Of a stretch of DNA of 64,000 nt, positions 45,201 through 56,598 are shown one piece after another. The notes below the pieces were generated by a model, which ran no database searches, was not told where the DNA came from, and was given only the letters and a program-made list of their open reading frames with translations. Position numbers and translations under genes: made by a program. The stretch comes from Fagopyrum homotropicum. Lineage: Eukaryota > Streptophyta > Magnoliopsida > Caryophyllales > Polygonaceae. The stretch lies in assembly GCA_033239125.1 (NCBI GenBank), contig BSWB01000003.1:108892320-108956319 (forward strand). Reading direction: 5' to 3'. Each line of letters begins with the position of its first letter. Position 1 is the first letter of the stretch.

Positions 45201-46961
45201 TGTTCGCTCCAAACGGTGTGTGCAAGATTTAAATTTATAACCCTAGATGTAAGCTTAAAACAAGGATGTGAACCCGCAGTGTACGGGTCAATCGTAGTTA
45301 AAGCAAGGAATTCCAGGGGTCGATCATAGGGACTTAGTGAAACAAAGTCGGAATAGCTAAGCTTTGTAATTACTAACCACAAAAGCAATTAAAACAATCA
45401 AGGATGATAAAAAGTCAATAAAGGAAATATGCAATTCTAGGGATTAAAGCATCTAGTTGTGGTTCCAACTCAAGATCTAAAGATAAGCGGACAAAGCTGA
45501 GGTTTTTGCAAAGGGAAGGTATTACTAAAGTGGATTAGATCACCGGGTAAGTCTCACTAATCGCTAATCCCAAACCGTAACTCCTATTACCGGGTAAGTC
45601 TCAAGGAATTAAGGAAAAGAACTATAACCTCAAACTAACACTCCAACTAAGGGAATAGAATCAACCTTTACCGGGTAAGTCTCAGGCTAACTCACAAAGA
45701 TGGGATGAAAGCACACTCAAACCCCAATAAAGGATAAACCTTTATTACCTATACTTATGATCTTATGTAAACAAACTAAGGAATTACCGGGTAAGTCTCA
45801 TCCCAGGCTTGCATTGAACTAGGAAATGTGTAATAAGAATAGGATTTGGCAGACTCTAACACTTAACTCTCAGTTTCGGATCAGATAAGTCACATCGGTC
45901 AGCCAAATTCCACCCCGGCCGAGATGTTCATCGACTGAGCGAGATGCTTAGGGTTTAGGTAAAGACTCGAACTTTCAGGGTCCTACTGTGATTAAGATTA
46001 TTCTATCATTGCCTTTCCCACAACTTTCAGCCAATCACCCTAGAATCACACAAGGAAATTAGCCACTCATCATCATGAAAGTATTAATCAAATATATGGG
46101 AAGAAAGAGAATAATTGAACAAGAAAACCTTAAGAGAAAGGCTTCAATAACTGAATCAATTATAAAACCAATAAGCGTTCCTTGGATAGAAATCCAACAA
46201 GACAATCAACAAAGAAGGGAATCTAAGATGATCTTACAAAAACCCTTCAAAAAGCTATGAAAGCTATAGACTTTCTTCCTTCAACCTTCAAAAAAGTTCC
46301 TCAAATCTCCCAACTGGAGTATGGCTGCAGCGGTGTATTCGGATGTATGCAGGCTGTTCCGGGTGATAACGGATGTTGGATTTGTGGAAAATCCAACCCT
46401 TTTTATAGGAAAATTACTCTCCAAAGATAAGATATCTTAGAAAGATCTCTTCCCATAAAAATAGGTAAAATATATGGGCAAACTTATCTTCTTCCTTCCA
46501 GGAACCCAGCCCAAAAATATAAGATCTTCTTTCCAAAGATAAAAGATCTCAGCCAAGAATAAAATATTCTCGCCGCGTCCCAGGTGTTCGCCTCGGTCGA
46601 GTTAGCTCATCTAGATCACCTCGGTCGAGGTGACTCTGTAGTCAACCGAGGTGAATCACAACTGAATGTGAAATCTCTCAAATCTGGTCCAAAGTGAATC
46701 TTTAATCCAATTGCATGATTCCTGGATGTTTCCTTAAGCTCCTGGATGTAGCTCCAATGACTCCATAGCTCCTTTTGCTCCTTTTTGATGCAAAACGTGC
46801 CATTTTACCTACGATTACAACAAAATTAGGTGTAGACCTCGATTCCCGCAAAGGTAGATGAAATGACAATATAATCACATAATATACATACAAACATGCA
46901 GATTATTGAAGATAAAACGTCGAAACAGGTCTCAAAATATAGACAATAATTCATGCTATCA
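45201..46961 (-). repeat. Element C 5' LTR (1761 bp)
   Basis: Same length and order as the copy at 35482-37242. It contains four GGGTAAGTCTCA words near 45542, 45590, 45671 and 45786 and CACCTCGGTCGAGGTG at 46617. Confidence 0.93.
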
Positions 46962-47216
46962 TTGGTCGAATTTTCCCTCCCGAAAAGCTCTCTCATAACC
47001 CTTCATCCTTTTTTCTAGCAATCGATGGTTAAGATGCTCTTTTATATGTCCCGGATGCACCAACTAGAGGAGTAACGCTTGAAACTCTACATATCCTCGA
47101 AGGAGGCAAAAGGTATTCTTTTTCCCCTTATCTAATTTGATATGCATGCAATCCTTGATTTAGATGTTTAGAAAATTGTTTCTTGATTCCGCTTTTACAC
47201 GTCTAGAATCCCAACA
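46962..47216 (+). repeat. Copia relic 3' LTR, second part
   Basis: It resumes at the TTGGT duplication after element C and ends CCCAACA at 47216. The end is assigned from TG...CA form only. Confidence 0.5.
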
Positions 47217-47639
47217 TTAACACATGCACGAAAAACAAGCCTATTGGAGGTAATAAAGAAGGACATCTATTATTCATCGTCTTCTAGTATTCTACTTCTT
47301 TTTTGTTCCCTTCTCGTCATTCTTACAGCGCTAGCTTAATAAACGTGCATATTGTTACTTGGACAATCGACTACTAGAGACATCTCGTTATTACATGCTA
47401 AGGTCCACTTAAATTCAATACCATAGATATCAACATCCTACCAGATTTCACAAAAAGAGATGAAATGAGAGGACCATAAAATCCTCTCTATTGCAAACAT
47501 ACTTTAGTATCGCTTCAATGAAATTCGTAATATAGGTTTAATTCACTCAAAACATGTTTGAACTTCGATTGTTTATATATGTAACTCTATTCAACTAGAA
47601 GATAATAAAGTATTTAATAAACTAAAATAAATAGATAAT
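47217..47639. other. AT-rich stretch, nothing recognised
   Basis: No open frame of note, no repeat partner and no element edge seen. Confidence 0.5.
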
Positions 47640-48753
47640 ATATTAGTGGTAAGAAATTAAATGACTTATACATTAACCAAATTTATAATAATCGGGTTGA
47701 GGTTATTAAAAATGCAGAGGGTTCTTGGATCTTTGACTCCGCCTTAATCGAGAATGAAGCCATGTCCTATAATCAAATTTTATATGCGCCTGAGAACAAT
47801 CGTGATGCTAATCCTCGTTGCTCTCCTACTTCTTTCATTCCCCTGAAAGCATATGAGTTATCTAGTAATGATGTGGCCCTCTCAACACCTGAAATTCTTG
47901 CTTCTAGTAAGTCCATGGGTGCTTGGAAAGCCCCGGGGCCCAATGGCTATCATCACTTTTGGAACTCTGGAAATCTCCCTACTTGATTGAATGACACCCT
48001 AATCATTGTCATTCCCAAGGTGAGCATCCCTGAATCAATATCCCAATTCCTCCCCATTAGCATCTAAAATGTTGCCTATAAGATTATCACAAAAGTGATG
48101 GTACAACGGCTTTAGGCTTCGATAAAAAATTTGGTTAGGCCAACCTAGAGTAGCTTCACCTCGGGTAATTGATTGAGAAAAATGTAGTTTGTGTCCAAGA
48201 AGTTATAGAGTTGTTGTCTATGAAGAAGAAGTATGGAAAGCGTTGGATGATGCTCAAGTTAGATCTTGAGAATGGCTATGATAGATTGTATTGGAACTTT
48301 ATTGGGGACACCCTCCAATTCTTTAATCTTTGTAAACATTGGTTTAGACGAATCATGACTTGTGTCACTTATTTATCTATGAGGTTGCTTTGGAATGGGG
48401 AAATGCTCCTTGAGTTCTATCCCAAGAGGGGAATTAGACAGAAATATCATATATCTCTCTATCTTTTCATTCTAGAAACCTATTAAACTAAGGAATGCCC
48501 CTCCCCTTTCACATTCTTTTTTGCTGACCATATCACACATTTTCAAGTCCTCGATGGATCAGATGAGAACTATATCCAAATGTGTGGATAATTTTTTCCT
48601 TGCATCGGGTCATAAGGTAAACCTAGCTAATTCCAGTCTCTTTGTTTCATTGAATATTGGAAGCGATCTTCGTCATAGACTTGTGGGTGTTAGTGTCCTT
48701 ACCATCAAAGGGATTTGGGCGAGTACCTGGGTATGCCTATTCATCAACATAGG
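47640..48753 (+). pseudogene. L1-type LINE reverse transcriptase relic
   Basis: It reads NAEGSWIFDS and NEAMSYNQIL, then SMGAWKAPGPNGYHHFW (RT entry motif KAPGPDGF), and after frame changes QEVIELLSMKKKYGKRWMML, KLDLENGYDRLYWNFIGDTL (RT block with DLExAYDRxxW), WNGEMLLEFYPKRGIRQ (GIRQG block) and GEYLGMPIHQ-like sequence near 48716-48750. Several stops and frameshifts occur and both ends are missing. Copia E1 begins immediately after at 48754. Confidence 0.85.
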
Positions 48754-48952
48754 TGTTGAGATGTGTGGATTATTGTGTCCCACATCGACTAAATGAATAA
48801 TGTGAACCTAACATATAAATCCAAGGGTTACTCCTCCTATTGCCAATTGGTTTTAGGATGGAACCCCGAAGGTTAATGTGCGTAGGTTCACTTGTGGCGT
48901 GCATCCCCTCCACGTCTTAGACCCGACGGATATTAAAAAGATAAATTTAACA
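48754..48952 (+). repeat. E1 5' LTR (199 bp)
   Basis: TGTTGAGATGTGTGG ... ATAAATTTAACA, ending directly before the PBS. The last 60-65 bases recur at 62968-63032. Confidence 0.8.
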
Positions 48953-48964
48953 TGGTATCAGAGC
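48953..48964 (+). other. E1 primer-binding site
   Basis: TGGTATCAGAGC immediately after the LTR; initiator tRNA-Met type. Confidence 0.93.
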
Positions 48965-49032
48965 AGGATTATAATCTTGATTTGCTTTTCTAAATCTCTA
49001 TCAATTCCGCAATTTGATTTGATCGATTCATC

Positions 49033-50121
49033 ATGAATCAAGATCAAAATTCCCAAAATTCACAAAGATCCAATACGAATCAGATGTTTTCGAATAATCT
49101 TCCGTCTACGAGTGATCTGCTTGCTCTAGCCAATTCCGATAATCCTGGTGCACAGTTAGTTGCAGTACATTTCAATGGGATGAATTATCTGAGCTGGTCA
49201 AGGGGCATTAGGATGGCGCTAGGGGCAAAATCCAAGCTTGGATTCATTGATGGAAAGGTCGAAATGCCAACAGATGATGATGACAAGAAGGAAAAATGGA
49301 TGAAGGCGGATTATATGGTAAGATGTTGGATAATCAATTCCATTACATCTTCCATTAGCGATGGATTCATGTATGTTGAATCTGCAAAGCAACTGTGGGA
49401 AGAACTCCTTGAAAGGTACAGATCTTCCAATGGACCTCTCATATTTCAGTTGAAGAGAACTCTTGGTTCAATTACTCAAGATGATATGAGTATAAATGAA
49501 TACTATGGAAAACTAAAGAAGGTCTGGGATGAAATACAAGCTCTAGAAATATTTCCTGAATGCACGTGTGGTGCTATGAAACAATGTTCTTGTGCTGTAT
49601 TGAAAAAGATAGCAGAAATTGAGTCAAAGAACAGATTAATGCAATTTCTTGTTGGCTTAAATGAGATGTATGAAAGTGTAAGGAATTACATTCTTTCCAT
49701 GGATCCTCTTCCAACTGTTAATAAAGGTTTTCACCTAGTTCAACAAGTTGAGAATCAGAAGATTGCTACAGGTGCAATCAAAGCCAATCAAGATAACAGT
49801 GCATTTCATGTCTCCAGAAATTCCTTTTCTGACAGTAGAAGAGAAAATGGTCAGAATTCATAAGGGAAGAAGGATTATAAGAAAGGAAAATCAGACAGAA
49901 AGTGTACTAACTGTATGACAATTGGACATGTGAAGGAAACATGTTTCAAGTTGCATGGATATCCTGACTGGTATAAGGAAAAGAAGGCCAAGACTAGTCA
50001 GAAAGTGGTAGCAAATGCAGAGTTTGATCAGATGAATTCTCCTCTTTGTGATTTTGAAGGTTTCAAATCTGAGGATAAAGGAAATCTAAATCTTTTAATG
50101 TCGTGTGTGCTAAAGTCATGA
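49033..50121 (+). pseudogene. Copia gag of E1
   Basis: ATG 49033 gives MNQDQNSQNSQRSNTNQMFS, a Gln/Asn-rich start, then the gag core FNGMNYLSWSRGIRMALGAK, the UBN2-type region QLWEELLERYRSSNGPLIFQ, LKRTLGSITQDDMSINEYYG and LMQFLVGLNEMYESVRNYIL. A TAA at 49861 ends the first part; E2 has GAA there. The frame then continues with a zinc knuckle CTNCMTIGHVKETC (C-x2-C-x4-H-x4-C) and stops at 50121, after which pol continues in another frame. Apart from these breaks it is well preserved. Confidence 0.9.
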
Positions 50122-51417
50122 AAGCAATGCAGGGCAGACAGGGATTTAACAGTACAACTCATTTTGCAAATGCAAACTATGAAAGTTCAGGAAATGTGAA
50201 CTTTGCAGGTGCAGGTATTGTCACAACTCTTGCAAACTCTTGCAATATTTCTAAAAATTCGAGTGACTGGATAGTAGATACTAGAGCTACTGATCATATG
50301 ACATTTGATATCAAGTATTTCAGTTATATTAAAAACCTGAATAGGCCAATTATGACAGGCCTACCTGATGGGGCTATTAAAAAGGTTCATAAGATTGGGA
50401 TAGTTAGAGTATCCGACAGTTTGTTGTTATACGAAGTTTTATATGTGCCTGATTTCAAACATAGTTTATTATCAGTCTCAAAGTTGATCACCCACTCTAA
50501 TATGGTTGTTGTGTTTCAACAATCTAAATTCCTTTTACAGGACCTTATAACTAAATAGGTTTATATGAATGGGTGGAAAGCTGCTGGTTTATACAGAATC
50601 AGAGTACCTTTTGCTAAGTCATATTGTCAAGGAAATCACACGATGGAGGGATTCTATAGTAGCAAGAATAATACATTTGCCTTTGCTTCTTAGGCAGATT
50701 TGAATACAACACATGCAAGGTTGGGCCATGCCTCAGTGTCCAAGCTAAGACATATACAAGATTGTAATGACTTTCATATGTGAAGCTTGTATTCATGCAA
50801 AATTTCACAAATTACCATTTCCTGATAGCTTTTCTATAAGCAAGAAATGTTTTGATCTTGTACATTTAGACCTTTGGGGTCCTTACAAGACAACATCTAG
50901 AACTGGAGCTAAATACTTTCTTTCTATCTTGGATGATTGTAGTAGATGTACTTGGGTATATTTGCTTGATAATAAATCTCAGACATTTGGATATATTGTT
51001 GAATTTGTCAATATGATTCAGAATCAGTTTGCTACATGTGTCAAAGTATTCAGAAGTGACAATGGCACAAAATTCATGAATAGTTAGTGTACTAGGTTCT
51101 TTGCAGAGAAAGGAATCATTCATCAAAGATCTATAACCAGAAATCCACAGCAGAATGGGAGAATAGAGAGGAAACATAGACATCTTGTAGAGACTGCTAG
51201 AGCTATGCTTCTACATGCCAATCTTCCAATAAAATTTTGGAGTGATTGTATTCTGGCTGCAACCACATTGATAAATCTTCTTCCTTCATATGTTTTGAAT
51301 CGGAAGACTCCTTATGAAAATTTATTTTATAAAAAGCCTGATTATTCACATCTCAGGATAATAGGATGCTTATGCTATGCTTTGGATTTATCTAAACTTC
51401 CCGATGAATTCTCATAG
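50122..51417 (+). pseudogene. E1 protease and integrase region
   Basis: Protease: WIVDTRATDHMT at about residue 56 of the 50103-50558 frame, where Copia normally has DSGATxHM; two active-site residues are changed. A TAG at 50556 follows. Pre-integrase: ARLGHASVSKL, CEACIHAKFHKLPF. Integrase core: DLVHLDLWGPYKTTSRTGAK (first Asp), FRSDNGTKF (second Asp), GRIERKHRHLVETARAML (Glu), CILAATTLINLLPS and RKTPYENLF. Stops at 50690s, 51086 and 51415. All three catalytic acids remain visible. Confidence 0.88.
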
Positions 51418-52418
51418 AGTTTTTAGTAGCAGGGATGTGCTATTTCATGAGCACATTTTTCCATTCAGACAAGCTACTGCAACTGAAGTTCCTACTGAAG
51501 CTTCTACTGAATCTCAGATGTTTCAGTTTCCCTTGGTAAATCTTGTAGCAATTGATGATCCAACCTTATTTTATTCAGGATCTGAGAGTATATGTGACAC
51601 AAGTATATCAAATGAGTTACTAGCAACATACATTATTTCTCCACAACAATCAATGGAAGACCCATCTCATGGTGTTCCACCAAATACTGGCATACATATA
51701 TCATCAACCTCAGACGATATCTCTAATGATCATCCTTCTCAATTTCATACTGATATTCTTTCTTATTCTATTGATTCTTCAGTGGAGTTTACAAGCCTTT
51801 GAAGATCAGAAAGACAGACTCATATGCCTTCTAAATACAAAGATTTTGTATGCTCTAAACCGGCAAGTTCATCTAACTCTATGTCTCAATCATTTGTAGT
51901 TCTCACATATGATTTCCAACAATATTCTACAGATTATGTATTGTCTTTCTGCAACATGATTCAGACATATGAACCATCTACATATTATCAAGCTAAGGAT
52001 GATATCAATTGGCAACAAGCTATGGAGAAAGAGCTCACTACTTCGGAAGAAAATCGTACATGGGATCTAGTTCAACTTCCACCTAACAAGAAGGCTATTG
52101 GATCCAAATGGGTTTATAAGATCAAATATAAACCAGATGGAACCATTGAGAGATACAAAGCACATTCTCTCATGTGGCCAAGTTTACAACTGTGAGATTA
52201 CTCATTGCCTATGCTACTGCTTCTAATGGGCCTCTTCATCAGTTGGATATCAATAATGCATTCCTTCATGGATTTTTGGAGGAAGAGGTATTCATGCAGC
52301 CACCACTTAGGTATTCCAAAGCACAATAGGGTCAAGTTTGCTTGCTTAAAAGGTCACTCTATGGCCTCAAACAAGCTTCAAGACAATGGACCTTTGAACT
52401 AGTGGTGGTTCGCAAACC
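51418..52418 (+). pseudogene. E1 reverse transcriptase, N-terminal part
   Basis: It starts with SRDVLFHEHIFPF (Copia link region). The RT has WQQAMEKELTTSEENRTWDL, PPNKKAIGSKWVYKIKYKPD, TIERYKA, then a short deletion of the RLVAKG block, FTTVRLLIAYA, LHQLDINNAFLHG (first catalytic Asp) and LKRSLYGLKQASRQW across frame changes. Element D interrupts at about 52419. The YVDD motif region is absent. Confidence 0.85.
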
Positions 52419-54257
52419 TTAAGTATGGGGTATTTTGATAACACGATTTATGACTTAGTTTTAGGTAATCATTTAGATAGATTTCTCACTCATTCATGCA
52501 TAGTTTAGCACTAGTTCACGACGTTTTGCACTCAATTCACGTACTTTGTCGAGATAGACGTCTACACGGACTTGTGCGTTGCTTTGTAGGTATTTCGGGA
52601 GATTTAGGAGCTAAAACGATGCGTTTGAGGATCGTTCATCTAGATGACACACCCTCGGACTCATTAGGACACAAGCTAAGGGCTAAAGAGGACTCATGGA
52701 GCCTTGCCAACACAAGCCATGCACCAAATCACAGCTTAATGATCCAAAGCGAAGTTTCTGGAGCAAATCACGGTTCTTTGACACTCCACGGCCGTGGAAT
52801 CACCCGTGGATTTTGCCAGATTCTTGTGACAGCTGTGCCACGACTCTCATGGCCAGCTCATGCAAAATTTGTTATAAAAGTGGTCCTTCATTGGCTGAGA
52901 AAGGCATCTTGGAGCAACTCTCCATTATCCATTATCCTCTAACAAAAATATTCTCTCAACAAGAAGTCTTTCTAGGAAGGAAAGTGTCAAAGAGGAAGAA
53001 GAAGAGCTCCATTGAAGAGGAGAAGAAGAACACACACCATTACCACACCTTGATAGTTTTTGTAGTGAAGAATTCCGGATTCTATTTCTAGAGTTGTATG
53101 AATCATTTGAACCTTCTTTTGGAAGGATTGTGAGTTACTCTAATTCTATTTACAGCTTGGATTTGTTTTAGTTCACTTGTTCATCTCTCTTCCTTCATCA
53201 TCTTGCAAATGGATGTCATGATTTTATGTTTGTTTGTTTCAATTTCTATTATGAACGTTGTAGGCTAAATAGATGTGGTTCTAGGGTAAGGAAAGGATGG
53301 TTATGGCTAGGGCTATGATAGGACGGACTTAGATTTATCTTTGGATGACTTGTGTACATGAATGTAGCTGCTGTTAGAAATCACGGGTAGTTTTTGCCTA
53401 ACCACGGCCGTGGTTTAGGTAGAACAAACCGTGATTTTCCCTGGTTCGATGGATCTTGTCTTAGATTGTTAGAATGTTGAAATCCTAAGTGTTTGTTGAG
53501 TTAAATCTATCCTAGGGTGACCTAGTGTTAGCAACTAAGCGTTAGGAGAGACTTACCCGGTAATCCTTACTCTTAGATTCCAAAGATAACAAACCTTAGG
53601 TAGTGGTGAGCCTAATAAGCCGCCATTGGATTAAGTGTGCCAGGATAGTTGTTTAGGACTTCCCTTTCCAAAACTTACCCAGTAAGGATAGGTTAAGATC
53701 TCTAGGTAACGATCCGGTTTGTGTAGAATTCCGTCCCTTAGGTTCTTAGAGACTTACCCGGTGATGAGATCTAGGGAATGGACTAGTGGATCATGAGACC
53801 TACCCGGTGATTGATCCCAATCTAGAAGCACTTAACCCCAACATAGTTAATCCAAGGAATGAATAGATAGCTTGAGTCCTATGCTATAACCGGAACTTCT
53901 AACCCCTAGAATCCGTCTTTTCTTTCTTTGATCCATATCTTGTTTAGCTTGTTTATTTGTGTTGATTCATAGTTTAGTTGATTGTTTACTTTGCATGAAT
54001 TGTGATCCTTGATTGATCACTAAAAACCAACCAAAAACAATTGAGATTTTCATTTCTTTATTTCTCTCTTTTCTTAACCTAGATTTTCACTAAACTCAAT
54101 CATAAACCGAATCAATCTCACCTTAGTCTTTGTGTTCGACCTCGGAATACTATCCATACTACGAACGTCCCGTACACTGCGGGTGCGCTAGGAGTTAGGA
54201 AAAATATAACGAGTATAAATTTAAGGCTTATTGCGTGCACACTTTCTTAGCGTAACA
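52419..54257 (+). mobile_element. Element D: Athila-type 3' LTR with its polypurine tract
   Basis: AAGTATGGGGTATTT, the PPT also found in element C, stands at 52420-52435, directly before an 1822-bp LTR (52436-54257; TGATAACACG ... TTAGCGTAACA). It carries CCACGGCCGTGG at 52786 and 53402, four GAGACTTACCCGGT-like words (53548, 53670, 53749, 53795) and CCCGTACACTGCGGG near its end. No 5' LTR or coding interior remains and no target duplication is seen, so this is a truncated insertion rather than a simple solo LTR. The open frames at 52496-53091 lie within the LTR. Confidence 0.82.
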
Positions 54258-54986
54258 TCTAACATGGCAGATTGCGAGGAATCTACATTTCCTCTACCTA
54301 AAGGCTTAAAGTTGAGTACTGATGAAGGTGAAGTTTTACCTGATCCTGAGGTTTACAAAAGATTAGTGGGCAGATTACTATATTTGAACATGACTAGACC
54401 TGATCTGAGTTATGCTACTCAACATTTGAGTCAATTTCTTAGTTGTACTAGAGCTCCTCATCTCAAAGCAGCTTTACATGTGGTTAGATATCTGAAAGGA
54501 ATCATGAATATTGGTTTATTCTATCCTGCCACATCTAATTTCTCATTATCAGAGTTTACTGATATTGATTGGGCCAGCTGTGCCTTCTCAGCTAGATCTC
54601 TATCAGGATATTGTATGTTTCTTGACAAAGCATTAATATCATGGAAGACAAAGAAGCAGAAGACAATATTAAAATCCTCAGCTGAATCAGAATATAGAGC
54701 TATGTCCACTACTACAAGTGAAATTGTCTGGATTATTGGTGTATTATCAGATTTATCTTGCTTTATCTCCCGACCAGTTACTCTATATTGTGATAACAAG
54801 GCTGCACAACACATTGCAGCAAATCCTATATTCCATGAAAGGACAAAACACCTCAATATTGAATGTCATTATGTTAGAGACAAGGTTCAAGAAGGGGTAA
54901 TTCAAACTCAACACATTCCTACTTCACAACAGTGGAAATACAATACCATTATTAAATATGTTGGACTCATCCATAATAAACTCTAA
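54258..54986 (+). pseudogene. E1 RT end and RNase H
   Basis: The open frame reads EESTFPLPKGLKLSTDEGEV, YKRLVGRLLYLNMTRPDLSY, LKAALHVVRYLKGIMNIGLF, then RNase H FTDIDWASCAFSARSLSGYC (first acid D), SWKTKKQKTILKSSAESEYR (E), LYCDNKAAQHIAANPIFHER (D) and TKHLNIECHYVRDKVQEG. It ends 15-20 residues early compared with usual Copia (no TKAL ending), at a junction with non-element DNA near 54930-54986. This 250-codon segment has no internal stop. Confidence 0.9.
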
Positions 54987-55553
54987 ATATGTTGGACCCT
55001 AATGTTTTGTTCGAAGCCTATTGTATTGTTTATTTTTTTTCTTTTGAAATATAATACCATTATTAAATATAATAAAACACATAATCAAAAGCACTAACTT
55101 AAATCCAAGTTTCTAGTAAACAATTTCATAGTCCATATATATTACTAATAAAATAAGTTTATATTGTATACAAAAGTTTTTTTTTGCAACTACTTCATTT
55201 CGGACAAGAAAACAACTTCATCCTAGTAAACAAGGTCATAGTACAAAATAATGCAAGAGTAATAGGTAACTTACCATTGAAATCTTTTGTTATTGCATAG
55301 GTTGATTATTGTGGTAGAAGCAACCGCCTATCCCTAAAAAAATAGAAACAATATAGCCAGTGAAAGTGATGACATGCATTAAAAAGATTGGATCCTCGAT
55401 CTACTATATTATACGTATATCTTAATGTTCATTTTAAATTAAATTACCCACAAAAACACTTTGTTTGTTGAAAGGTATAAAAGAAAAGAAGATGGAATTA
55501 AAATAATAATAATAAAAGGTATTATCAACTAAGCTTGCCGTTTATTTTAGGCT
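54987..55553. other. AT-rich stretch, nothing recognised
   Basis: Contains a second copy of AATACCATTATTAAATAT (first near 54940, second near 55050), which may mark the ragged end of E1. No gene. Confidence 0.5.
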
Positions 55554-56060
55554 TGATCATATTGATGACATCAATTATGATATATTTTTAGGCATGCATT
55601 TACGTAGTTTTTTCCTTTATTTTGCATGCATAAATATGAATCCATGACATTTAGCTTATATTTGCATACTTTGATAGAAAAATTGTCTACACGGATTATT
55701 GTTGAATTTGAAGGTAATAGGCGAATTTTAGAGCAAAATGACATAGTTAAGGATTAAGCCTTGATTGCGGAATCTGATGGAGCATAAAAGGAAGGTAGGA
55801 ACACGGCGGAGTATATTTAGATACTGTGGAGCAGATTCTGATACCGAGCCAAAGTGATCGCTGATACCGTCTGATACTCCGGAGTGGAATCTGATACCGC
55901 ACAAAGTATTTTCTGATACCTCGCCAAAGTATTGAGAAAGTAGTATGAGACTTTTATGTTTTTGAAGCTAGATATTGAGGAAGTATTAGGAGAGTCAATT
56001 ATATGTTTGTGTGTGATTGAAGATCACGTCTAAACAAAGTTTATATAGAAAAAATTGAGG
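55554..56060 (+). repeat. Athila-like LTR fragment with repeated CTGATACCG words
   Basis: TGATCATATTGATGACATCA and the following GGCATGCAT, GTCTACACGGATT and GGAGCATAAAAGGAAGG resemble the first 250 bases of the Athila-type LTRs of C and D in order. About five TCTGATACC(G/T) words lie at 55836-55920, where C has CGGTCGAGG words. No PBS, partner or end. Confidence 0.5.
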
Positions 56061-56446
56061 AGAGTTGTGTGTTAATGTGATTCAAGATGACACACAATAG
56101 AAAATGCTAATTTGTTTTTGGAATTAGAAAAACACTCACGTTTCAATGTATATTGTTATACTAATATTGTCAAAGTTAGTGGTTTCACGATCACACAATC
56201 AATCATACTTCATTTGATCCTAATTAGATGTCGGGGCTTTGTATGTCAACCTTAAATAACATCTTACAAGTGATTTACTATACACAACATATAATTTATG
56301 TACATAGTTCTCAAAGTATCTTTTATTATTCTACAAAATAATCCAAATATATCAATCTATGCATAAGATGATTCATCAATCAATTAAATTATGGATATAT
56401 AATCATGCGGTCCAAAACTAACTAAAAATATTGAAGCAAAAATTAC

Positions 56447-56448
<2 letters not shown>

Positions 56449-56541
<93 letters not shown>
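56449..56541. repeat. (AT)n microsatellite
   Basis: About 46 uninterrupted AT units. Between 56061 and 56448 I see only AT-rich DNA without a gene. Confidence 0.97.
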
Positions 56542-56544
<3 letters not shown>

Positions 56545-56598
56545 TATTGCATTATTTGTTTTTTTCATATATTTTTAATTTGAAAAAGAAATGATACA

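Larger units (their letters stand above)
35482..46961 (-). mobile_element. Element C: Athila/Tat-type Ty3/Gypsy retrotransposon without reverse transcriptase
   Basis: A complete minus-strand element of 11,480 bp with a perfect TTGGT target duplication (35477-35481, 46962-46966), two LTRs of 1761 bp, a tRNA-Asp PBS and a PPT. Order on the minus strand: 5' LTR, PBS, gag, protease-integrase, long gap, a third ORF, PPT, 3' LTR. The RT-RNase H region is missing although the surrounding frame is open. Sampled LTR stretches differ at about ten positions in 650 bases. The word CACCTCGGTCGAGGTG and its halves are scattered through the LTRs, genes and gaps. Confidence 0.93.
8376..47216 (+). mobile_element. 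Old Ty1/Copia element, split into five pieces by later insertions
   Basis: Copia-type protein similarity can be followed in order: gag (8811-9146), pre-integrase domain (14207-14663), integrase plus RNase H (21977-22973), RNase H end (33987-34259) and a 3' LTR (35162-35481 plus 46962-47216). Removing CACTA-1, CACTA-2, the solo LTR with LARD-B, and element C rejoins each reading at matching points with target duplications GTT, TAT, TGTTG/TGTTT and TTGGT. Most of the RT is missing from the copy. The 5' LTR is not visible; LARD-A inserted upstream. All coding parts carry stops, so this is the oldest layer here. Confidence 0.85.
48754..54986 (+). mobile_element. Copia element E1 (5' LTR, gag-pol; 3' LTR missing)
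   Basis: A 199-bp LTR, a PBS, then gag, protease, integrase, RT and RNase H in Copia order. All pol parts carry stops. Element D interrupts it within RT, with loss of the RT segment around the catalytic motif. No second LTR follows the RNase H. A close relative, E2, starts at 62968. Confidence 0.88.

Noticed and set aside
52496..53091. Two overlapping open frames of 131-148 codons in element D
   Set aside because: They lie wholly within an LTR, overlap each other, contain the CCACGGCCGTGG words and match no protein family I know.
4772..56541. The two AT/TA microsatellites as functional sites
   Set aside because: Pure AT runs are common in plant intergenic DNA; nothing around them supports a role.
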